Assembly (NCBI GenBank): GCA_020048795.1
Contig: JAIFMA010000091.1
Span: 1 to 5,784 of the forward strand
Length of the DNA: 5,784 bases
Source of the DNA: Rhodoferax sp.
GTDB lineage: Bacteria > Pseudomonadota > Gammaproteobacteria > Burkholderiales > Burkholderiaceae_C
Reading direction: 5' to 3'
Positions 1-5,438 of the stretch are shown here, piece by piece. Below the pieces are notes generated by a model, which saw only the letters and a list, made by a program, of their open reading frames with translations, did not search any database and was not told the origin of the DNA. How positions within the stretch are numbered: position 1 is the first letter of the stretch; every line of letters starts with the position of its first letter. Made by a program: the position numbers and the translations under genes.

Positions 1-454
1 CAGACAGGCGTGCCTCGACACGAATCTTGTCCTGCGTATAGTTGATGGCGTTGTTAAGCGCGTTCAGCAGCACGCCCGTCATCAGATCACGATCAAAGTA
101 CCAGTAACAGTCCGGTTCACAATCCACTGCAACGCTGATCCCCTTGAAATCCAGCACCGCCCGGGTCTGTAACAGCGCCTCGGCGATCACATCGGCGACC
201 GACTGCTCGGCAATATCCAGCGGGTAAATGGCCTTGCCAAACTTGTAAAGACTCAGGAGCTGGATCAGGTTGTCATTCATGCGGTGCGCTTGCGCGATCA
301 CCGCCACCAGACGCTCAAAGGTTTCGAGGTCACCACGCAACTGCGCATCAATCGCCATTTTTTCCAGGCTGTCAACCTGAACGTTCACCGAGTTCTTCAT
401 GTCATGAATCGATGAGGCGATCAGGTCGGTGAAGCTGATTTCTTCGGTGGTCAT
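1..454 (-). CDS. Soluble sensor-type histidine kinase, partial (C-terminal end beyond the window)
   Basis: The frame is open from the ATG at 454 to the left edge, giving 151 codons. I see a dimerisation/phosphoacceptor helix with an H-box at residues 14-22 (SSIHDMKNS): H17 is the likely phosphorylated histidine, and HDMKN fits the H-[E/D]-x-x-[T/N] pattern of kinases that also dephosphorylate their partner. A second helix follows (about 44-72). The start of the HATPase_c domain carries an N-box at about 127-140 (LLNALNNAINYT). The G boxes must lie outside the window. There is no signal peptide, membrane segment or room for a sensor domain before the H-box, so the protein is probably cytosolic, with its input coming from another protein or a later domain. 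The start is the only ATG before the H-box; its ribosome site is weak. It lies downstream of clpB on the same strand, 118 bp away, with a hairpin between, so co-transcription is uncertain. The partner response regulator is not visible. Confidence 0.85.
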   Translation of the reverse strand, partial: MTTEEISFTDLIASSIHDMKNSVNVQVDSLEKMAIDAQLRGDLETFERLVAVIAQAHRMNDNLIQLLSLYKFGKAIYPLDIAEQSVADVIAEALLQTRAVLDFKGISVAVDCEPDCYWYFDRDLMTGVLLNALNNAINYTQDKIRVEARLS

Positions 455-515
455 AGCGCTTGAGCCCGGCAGTGACAGGCGAACAATGGTGTGCCCTGAT
501 TCTAGGGACAAACCG

Positions 516-553
516 ACCGCATCACCCGACAGACCGATCGTCGGGTGGGCGGT
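516..553 (-). terminator. Hairpin between clpB and the histidine kinase gene, possible terminator
   Basis: An imperfect inverted repeat is visible: ACCGC-AT-CACCCGAC (516-530) pairs with GTCGGGTG-G-GCGGT (540-553) around a 9-nt loop, giving 13 GC-rich pairs with a small internal bulge. It lies 20 bp past the clpB stop and is the only strong stem in the gap. On the clpB (minus) strand only a short GGTTTGT follows, not a real U-tract, so it may be a weak terminator, an attenuator, or a 3'-end stabilising stem. Confidence 0.5.
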
Positions 554-572
554 TGATCATTCAAGTGCATTT

Positions 573-3161
573 TCATGAAAAGCTGAACTGCCCCGGTGCG
601 CGAATCGTGTCCACATCGACATGGATCACGGCTTTGGGCGCGAACTTGCCCTCCAGCAGCAGTTTGGACAGCGGGTTTTCCAGCCGCTGCTGAATCGCAC
701 GCTTGAGTGGCCGCGCGCCAAACACCGGGTCAAAACCGACCTTGGCGAGTTCGGCCACCGCTGCGTCACTCACCTCAAGGCCAAGCTCCATGTGCGCCAG
801 ACGGGCTTTCAACACCGACAGCTGAATCTTGGCGATGTCGGCAATGTGCGAAGCATCCAGCGAGTGGAACACCACCGTCTCGTCAATACGGTTCAAAAAC
901 TCGGGCCTGAAGTGGTTCTTCAACTCGGCCGTTACCGCCTCTTTCACATCCTCGTAGTCTTGCCCGACCATGTTCTGGATCATTTGTGAGCCAATGTTGC
1001 TGGTCATGACAATCACGGTATTTTTGAAATCCACGGTGCGGCCGTGGCCATCGGTCAGGCGGCCATCGTCAAGCACCTGCAGCAGCACGTTAAACACATC
1101 CGGATGCGCCTTTTCAACCTCGTCGAGCAGCAGCACGGCATAGGGTTTGCGCCGCACCGCCTCGGTCAGGTGGCCGCCCTCTTCGTAACCTACATAGCCG
1201 GGCGGCGCGCCAATCAAGCGTGCGACGCTATGCTTTTCCATAAATTCGCTCATGTCGATGCGAATCAGGTGCTCTTCGGAATCAAACATGAAACCCGCCA
1301 GCGCCTTGCACAGCTCGGTCTTGCCAACACCCGTCGGCCCCAGGAACAGGAAGGAGCCGGTGGGCCGGTTCGGGTCACTCAAGCCCGAGCGCGAGCGGCG
1401 AATGGCGTTGGCCACGGCAGCAATGGCCTCATCCTGCCCCACCACACGCTGGTGCAGTTTGTCTTCCATTTGCAGCAGCTTGTCGCGCTCACCCTGCATC
1501 ATTTTGCTGACAGGAATGCCGGTGGCGCGACTCACCACCTCGGCAATTTCCTCGGCACCCACCTGGGTGCGCAGCAGGCGCGGTGCCGCACCTTCGGCGC
1601 GGCTGGACTCCTTGAGCTGGGCTTCCTTCAGGCGCTTTTCCAGCTCGGGCAGTTTGCCGTATTGCAGCTCAGCCACCTTGTTGAAATCGCCCTTGCGGGT
1701 GAGCTCTTCAATTTTGAACTTGAGCTGGTCGATCTGTTCGCGCAGATCACCACTGCCCTGGGCGCTGGCTTTTTCCATCTTCCAGATCTCGTCCAGGTTG
1801 GCAATCTCCTTTTGCAGCGACTTGATCTCAACGTTGATCAACTCCAGGCGCTTGAGCGAGGCTTCGTCTTTTTCTTTTTTAACGGCTTCGCGCTCGATCT
1901 GTAACTGGATCAGTCGGCGATCCAGCTTGTCCATGACTTCAGGCTTGGAATCCATCTCGATCTTGATCTTGCTGGCAGCCTCGTCAATCAAATCAATCGC
2001 CTTGTCGGGCAAAAAGCGGTCGGTGATGTAGCGATGGCTCAGCTCAGCGGCAGCCACAATGGCCGGGTCGGTGATCTCGACGTTGTGGTGTTTCTCGTAA
2101 CGCTCTTTCAGCCCACGCAAGATGGCAATGGTGGCCTCGACTGACGGCTCACCGACCAGAATCTTTTGAAAACGGCGCTCCAATGCAGCATCTTTTTCGA
2201 TGTATTTGCGGTATTCGTCCAGCGTGGTGGCGCCCACGCAGTGCAACTCACCACGCGCCAGCGCAGGTTTGAGCATGTTGCCCGCGTCCATGGCACCTTC
2301 GGCCTTGCCAGCACCGACCATGGTGTGTAATTCGTCAATGAACACAATGGTCTGGCCTTCGTCCTTGGCCAGGTCTTTCAGCACATTTTTCAGACGCTCT
2401 TCAAACTCACCGCGGAACTTGGCCCCCGCCAGCAATGATGCCATGTCCAGGCTCAGCACCCGCTTGCCCTTGAGCGAATCGGGCACCTCACCCGACACAA
2501 TGCGCTGCGCCAGGCCTTCCACAATGGCCGTTTTGCCCACGCCAGGTTCACCAATCAAGACGGGATTGTTTTTGGTGCGGCGCTGCAGCACCTGGATGGC
2601 ACGGCGGATTTCATCGTCGCGGCCAATCACCGGGTCGAGCTTGCCCATGCGGGCGCGCTCGGTCAGGTCCAGACAGTATTTTTTGAGCGATTCACGCTGG
2701 TCTTCGGCATTGGCGCTGTCCACGTTCTGACCACCGCGCACGGCATCAATCGCAGTTTCCAGGTTTTTGCGCGTCAGACCCTGGTTGCGCGCTGCGTCGC
2801 CGAGTGTGCCCTTGGCATCGGACAAGGCCAGCAAAAACAACTCGCCCGCGACAAACTGGTCGCCGCGCTTGATGGCTTCTTTTTCGGTGGCCTGCAACAG
2901 CTTGCCCAGTTCGGGCCCGCCCTGCACCTGATCCTGCCCGGTGACCTGCGGCAGTTTTTTCACCGCTGCCTCAGCCGCCGTCAACAACCCATGAACATTG
3001 ACACCCGCACGTTGCAGCAAGGCTTTGGGGCCATCCTCCTGCCTGAGCATGGCTACCAGCAGGTGGGCCGGCTCGATATAGGCGTGGTCGTTGGTCAAGG
3101 CCAGCGTTTGCGCGTCAGCCAGGGCTTCCTGAAATTTGGTTGTGAATTTTTCGATACGCAT
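573..3161 (-). CDS. clpB: ATP-dependent disaggregase ClpB (Hsp104 family)
   Basis: Complete 862-residue protein, the normal length for bacterial ClpB. ClpB forms a cytosolic hexamer that threads aggregated proteins through its central pore and works with DnaK/DnaJ/GrpE. Domains in order: Clp N-domain with two repeats (about 1-145); first AAA+ domain with Walker A GEPGVGKT (204-211), Walker B VFIDE (273-277), pore loop GAKFRGEFEER (246-256) and arginine fingers R329/R330; long coiled-coil middle domain (about 405-530) that separates ClpB from ClpA; second AAA+ domain with Walker A GPTGVGKT (608-615), Walker B VLLLDE (676-681), pore loop GAPPGYVGYEEGG (651-663), arginine finger R758 and sensor-2 GARPLKR (815-821). 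No IGF/L loop typical of ClpP-binding ATPases is evident. The ATG is supported by GGAGG (3169-3173) 7 nt upstream and by the conserved N-terminus. Pore-loop residue 249 is Phe where E. coli has Tyr. A sigma-32-like promoter lies just upstream. Confidence 0.98.
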   Translation of the reverse strand: MRIEKFTTKFQEALADAQTLALTNDHAYIEPAHLLVAMLRQEDGPKALLQRAGVNVHGLLTAAEAAVKKLPQVTGQDQVQGGPELGKLLQATEKEAIKRGDQFVAGELFLLALSDAKGTLGDAARNQGLTRKNLETAIDAVRGGQNVDSANAEDQRESLKKYCLDLTERARMGKLDPVIGRDDEIRRAIQVLQRRTKNNPVLIGEPGVGKTAIVEGLAQRIVSGEVPDSLKGKRVLSLDMASLLAGAKFRGEFEERLKNVLKDLAKDEGQTIVFIDELHTMVGAGKAEGAMDAGNMLKPALARGELHCVGATTLDEYRKYIEKDAALERRFQKILVGEPSVEATIAILRGLKERYEKHHNVEITDPAIVAAAELSHRYITDRFLPDKAIDLIDEAASKIKIEMDSKPEVMDKLDRRLIQLQIEREAVKKEKDEASLKRLELINVEIKSLQKEIANLDEIWKMEKASAQGSGDLREQIDQLKFKIEELTRKGDFNKVAELQYGKLPELEKRLKEAQLKESSRAEGAAPRLLRTQVGAEEIAEVVSRATGIPVSKMMQGERDKLLQMEDKLHQRVVGQDEAIAAVANAIRRSRSGLSDPNRPTGSFLFLGPTGVGKTELCKALAGFMFDSEEHLIRIDMSEFMEKHSVARLIGAPPGYVGYEEGGHLTEAVRRKPYAVLLLDEVEKAHPDVFNVLLQVLDDGRLTDGHGRTVDFKNTVIVMTSNIGSQMIQNMVGQDYEDVKEAVTAELKNHFRPEFLNRIDETVVFHSLDASHIADIAKIQLSVLKARLAHMELGLEVSDAAVAELAKVGFDPVFGARPLKRAIQQRLENPLSKLLLEGKFAPKAVIHVDVDTIRAPGQFSFS

Positions 3162-3186
3162 GACGAATCCTCCAAGTTGCTAGACA

Positions 3187-3215
3187 GCTTGTGGCATGCC
3201 GTGGCTTTTCAAGGG
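3187..3215 (-). promoter_or_regulatory. Sigma-32 (heat-shock) type promoter of clpB
   Basis: On the minus strand CCCTTGAAA (3215-3207) matches the sigma-32 -35 core CCCTTGAA exactly. After 13 nt comes CCACAAGC (3194-3187), a partial match to the -10 consensus CCCCATNT. Transcription would begin near 3180, giving a leader of about 20 nt that contains the GGAGG ribosome site at 3169-3173. Heat-shock control of clpB is well established in proteobacteria; the -10 match is only moderate. Confidence 0.65.
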
Positions 3216-3272
3216 AGGTGCACGACGATGGCAAGTGACTCGCAGAGCCGGTTGCGTCGGTGCCGTCGCCCA

Positions 3273-3485
3273 TTATTTTCCGCGCAAAGGTTTCAGCAGA
3301 TCAGACAGGCCGTTGTGGTCAATCTCGTGCATCAGCGCCAGCAGGCGGCCCATTTCCCCCTTGGGCACCCCCGCACGCACAAACCAGCGCAGGTAGTCGC
3401 CTGGCAGATCAGCGATCACTCGCCCCTTGTACTTGCCAAAGGGCATGCTGCGCGTCACCAGCAGTTGCAGGTCTTCGGGGTTCAT
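3273..3485 (-). CDS. DUF3820 family small protein
   Basis: A 70-residue protein ending in TAA. It has the features I associate with DUF3820 (listed in some databases as putative quorum-sensing-regulated virulence factor): an N-terminal helix, then MPFGKYKGR (14-22), the DLPGDYLRWF segment (26-35), and PKGEMGRLL (41-49). Its length matches the family norm of about 70-75 residues. No signal peptide, membrane span or catalytic motif is visible, and the molecular function is not known to me. The ATG at 3485 lies 3 nt past the yciH stop; the nearest purine-rich stretch (TAAGG) overlaps that stop, so translation is probably coupled to yciH. It is 111 bp upstream of clpB, which has its own promoter, so shared transcription with clpB is possible but not required. 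Confidence 0.88.
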   Translation of the reverse strand: MNPEDLQLLVTRSMPFGKYKGRVIADLPGDYLRWFVRAGVPKGEMGRLLALMHEIDHNGLSDLLKPLRGK

Positions 3486-3488
3486 GCC

Positions 3489-3851
3489 TTAACCACCCGC
3501 GCGCTTGACCTTGTAACCCTGAGCCTGTAGCAGCGTCATCACGCGCACGCAGTGGTCACCCTGCACTTCAATCACACCGTCTTTCATCGTGCCACCCGAA
3601 CCACAGGCGGCTTTGAGCTGTTTGCCCAGCACCTCGAGCGCAGCCTTGTCGAGCGCCAGCCCCTTGACCAGTGTGACCCCTTTGCCGGCACGGCCCTTGG
3701 TTTCGCGCGACACGCGGACAATACCGTCCGTTGCCGGCTTGGACATCGCGGTGCGGCACTGGCAGTTAACCACGGGCTGACGGCAGCCAGGGCACATGCG
3801 CCCACCTTCAGTGCTGTACACCAGGCCACCCGGGAAAGATTTTGCTTGCAT
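3489..3851 (-). CDS. yciH: Translation initiation factor SUI1/eIF1 family, YciH
   Basis: A 120-residue protein. The N-terminus reads SFPGGLVYSTEGGRMCP and carries four cysteines (C20, C23, C30, C32) in a CPxC...CxC arrangement typical of proteobacterial YciH. The SUI1 domain follows, with VSRETKGRAGKGVTLVKGL (about 48-66), the hallmark CGSGGTMKDGVIEVQGDH (about 86-103) and the C-terminal QGYKVKRAGG. The family binds the 30S subunit near the P site; E. coli YciH is reported to discourage non-canonical initiation and has been linked to stress. The frame stays open further upstream, to an ATG at 4040, but those 63 extra residues are low-complexity and cover an intergenic repeat. I therefore chose the ATG at 3851, where family similarity begins; a GTG one codon earlier is possible, and no strong ribosome site separates them. 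Likely a two-gene operon with the DUF3820 gene 3 nt downstream. Confidence 0.94.
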   Translation of the reverse strand: MQAKSFPGGLVYSTEGGRMCPGCRQPVVNCQCRTAMSKPATDGIVRVSRETKGRAGKGVTLVKGLALDKAALEVLGKQLKAACGSGGTMKDGVIEVQGDHCVRVMTLLQAQGYKVKRAGG

Positions 3852-3928
3852 CACATGGTCATCATGGTTCAGATTGCTGATTGTCACGCAGGCCGGGTGC
3901 AATTCAAACCAATGTGGCGCTTCGGCTT

Positions 3929-3959
3929 TTTTCCCTCGCCCACTGGGAGAAGACAGGGG
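3929..3959. repeat. Palindromic intergenic element (CCCTC...CCCACTGGG type)
   Basis: The stretch CCCTCgCCCactGGGaGA (3933-3950), followed by GACAGGGG, resembles a degenerate copy of the CCCTCTCCC-n-GGGAGAGGG repeats scattered between genes in many beta- and gammaproteobacteria. This is recall, not a search. A T-tract (TTTTTT, 3927-3932) precedes the stem on the plus strand, so it does not look like a terminator for rightward transcription. It lies upstream of yciH. Confidence 0.4.
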
Positions 3960-4124
3960 TGCACGACCACTAACCGCTGCCATTACTCGCCTTGCCGGCC
4001 TTGGTTTCACAGCCAAGCCAGATTCACCGCCGCAGCACATAGACCAACCGCCCCTTCGTTGGCCGAATGCCTTTGCTACAGGGTCATGGCCGCTGGGGGC
4101 TAAGTTGGTGTGTGGAACTGGAAG

Positions 4125-4194
4125 TTATGCGCAACGGGCTGTTTTTTATGCGATGGAGAAAGTGCGTCAGTGGCAGGAAACAACGCTACAAATC
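4125..4194 (+). repeat. Direct repeat, copy A (~70 bp), upstream of the ATPase gene
   Basis: Copy A of a repeat whose other copy is at 5440-5511 in the same orientation. The left 30 bases match in 26 positions (4125-4154 against 5440-5469). The 24-nt core has equal length in both but only about 9 matches. The right end (AACAACGC-TACAAATC, 4179-4194) is conserved with two one-base gaps. TTATGCG occurs twice within the left arm, at 4125 and 4146, 21 bp apart. It starts 129 bp before the ATPase start codon. Its identity is unknown to me. Confidence 0.75.
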
Positions 4195-4219
4195 TAAACC
4201 TGGCCCCCATGTTTTGCCA

Positions 4220-4247
4220 AAACTAAAATCCACTTTTAGTTTAGTAT
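4220..4247 (+). promoter_or_regulatory. Palindromic operator/promoter candidate of the ATPase gene
   Basis: AAACTAAAA (4220-4228) and TTTTAGTTT (4234-4242) form a perfect 9-bp inverted repeat around TCCAC. The base before the left arm does not pair. A -10-like TAGTAT (4242-4247) overlaps the right arm and would start transcription at about the ATG (4254). TTGCCA (4214-4219) is a possible -35 but lies 22 nt away, too far for a standard promoter. The AT-rich dyad in GC-rich surroundings suggests binding by a dimeric regulator. Whether it acts as operator DNA or as an RNA stem is not decided. Confidence 0.5.
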
Positions 4248-4253
4248 TGTCAC

Positions 4254-5438
4254 ATGTACCAACAACGCACCCTCGCCCTCACCCTGCAACAAGCACTGAG
4301 CAGTTTTCCGGCGGTGCTGCTCACCGGGCCGCGCCAGTCCGGCAAAACCACTTTTCTGCTGCACGAAGCGGGCGCACACGCAGACTATGTGAGCTTTGAC
4401 GACCCGCTGGAACGTGACTATGCCGTGCAAGACCCCAACGGGTTTCTGGCGCGCTTTGGACAGCAGACGTTGATATTGGACGAGATTCAATACGTTCCGC
4501 AATTGATGCAGCACCTGAAAATGCGCATCGACCGCCAACCGGAGCGTAATGGGCAATGGCTGCTGACCGGCTCACAGCAGTTTGCGCTGATGCGCGACGT
4601 GAGTGAATCGCTGGCCGGGCGGGTTGCCATTCTGGAGTTGCCGCCCTTTAGCCATACCGAGTACCCCCGTAACACCTTGGACGAAACCCTGTGGTCGGGC
4701 AGCTATCCGGGCGTGGCCTTGTACCCGCAGCGGCGCGATCTGTGGTTGCGCAGCTACGTGTCAACCTACATTGAGCGCGATGTGCGCCAGATTCGCAACG
4801 TGCCCGATCTGCGGGTCTTCAACCAGTTTCTGACGCTGGCCGCCGCCCGCCATGCCCAGGAGTTTCACGCGGCCGAGCTGGCGCGCGAACTCGGCATCAG
4901 CCAGCCGACCGTCAAGTCCTGGGGCAGCATTCTCAAGGCATCGTACATCGCCCATTTCTTGCCACCCTGGCACCGCAATTACGGCAAAAGGGTCGTGAAG
5001 GCATCAAAATTCTATTTTCTGGATGCTGCACTGGTCAGTTTGCTGACGCGCCAACCCGATGCCAGCGCCGCTTTGGCCGGCCCCATGGCGGGGGCGCTAT
5101 TCGAGGGTTGGGTGGTCACCGAGGTCGTCAAGGCGTTCATGGCAGCGGGTCGCAAGCCCGAGTTGTATTTCTGGCGCTCACACGATGGTCTGGAAGTCGA
5201 TTTGCTGATTGCCATTGGCGGCAAATTGCAGGCGGTGGAGATCAAGCTCACAGCCAGCCCCAATGCCGGTCATCTGGCACCCTTGACCCGTCTGCTGGGC
5301 ACCTTGGGCAGCGAGGCTTGGGAGCAGGGGCTGATCGTTTGCCGCAGCGACGCGCCGCGCGCCTTGCCCGGTGGGCACCAGGCTTTGCCATGGCATCAGT
5401 TTGCCGCCTGGATGCAAGAGCGCCTGCGCGGCGGATGA
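4254..5438 (+). CDS. AAA_14/DUF4143 family ATPase
   Basis: Complete 394-residue protein with the two-part architecture of this widespread, poorly understood family. The N-terminal AAA_14 ATPase domain has Walker A GPRQSGKTT (25-33, K31), Walker B LILDE (73-77) and the LLTGSQQF sensor segment (103-110). A winged-helix-like segment follows (about 204-228, AAELARELGISQPTVKSW). The C-terminal DUF4143 region looks like a PD-(D/E)XK nuclease fold: E284 in FEGWVV, D316 in LEVDLL, and E329-I-K331 in AVEIKLT. All putative catalytic residues are present, so the gene appears intact. Cellular role is unknown; such genes are often accessory and transferred between lineages. The start is fixed by an in-frame TAG (4242-4244) four codons upstream with no other start between, and by the family-like N-terminus. 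No Shine-Dalgarno sequence is visible. It is bracketed by the two copies of a ~70-bp repeat and followed by a truncated relative. Confidence 0.93.
   Translation: MYQQRTLALTLQQALSSFPAVLLTGPRQSGKTTFLLHEAGAHADYVSFDDPLERDYAVQDPNGFLARFGQQTLILDEIQYVPQLMQHLKMRIDRQPERNGQWLLTGSQQFALMRDVSESLAGRVAILELPPFSHTEYPRNTLDETLWSGSYPGVALYPQRRDLWLRSYVSTYIERDVRQIRNVPDLRVFNQFLTLAAARHAQEFHAAELARELGISQPTVKSWGSILKASYIAHFLPPWHRNYGKRVVKASKFYFLDAALVSLLTRQPDASAALAGPMAGALFEGWVVTEVVKAFMAAGRKPELYFWRSHDGLEVDLLIAIGGKLQAVEIKLTASPNAGHLAPLTRLLGTLGSEAWEQGLIVCRSDAPRALPGGHQALPWHQFAAWMQERLRGG

Larger units (their letters stand above)
3852..4253. other. 402-bp divergent intergenic region between yciH and the ATPase gene
   Basis: No convincing gene is seen here. 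It should contain the promoters of yciH (leftward) and of the AAA_14 ATPase (rightward). From left to right I see a small palindromic repeat (3929-3959), a weak stem GGCcTTGG/CCAAGCC (3997-4004 with 4013-4019), the first copy of a ~70-bp repeat (4125-4194), and a perfect 9-bp palindrome before the ATPase start. Long open frames cross the region on both strands but lack family similarity or coherent protein character. I could not place a confident promoter for yciH. Confidence 0.6.

Noticed and set aside
1044..1904. A 286-codon open frame on the plus strand, opposite clpB
   Set aside because: It is antisense to the strongly conserved clpB coding sequence and its protein has no recognisable features; long antisense frames are common in GC-rich genes. 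The same applies to the frames at 1252-2031, 2200-2730 and 2991-3530.
3241..3272. Terminator after the DUF3820 gene
   Set aside because: The only stem (GCGACGG/CCGACGC) has a central mismatch, a two-base loop and no U-tract.
3852..4040. 63-residue N-terminal extension of YciH from the ATG at 4040
   Set aside because: The extension is low-complexity, covers a palindromic repeat, and family similarity starts only at the ATG at 3851.
3552..4197. Plus-strand frames across yciH and the intergenic region (3552-4103 and 3796-4197)
   Set aside because: They run antisense through yciH and show no family features. Only their end overlaps repeat copy A.
4067..4399. 110-codon plus-strand frame starting before repeat A and running into the ATPase gene
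   Set aside because: It overlaps the first 146 bp of the ATPase gene in another frame and becomes proline/arginine-rich noise there. Only its MRNGLFFMR segment is of interest, reported separately.
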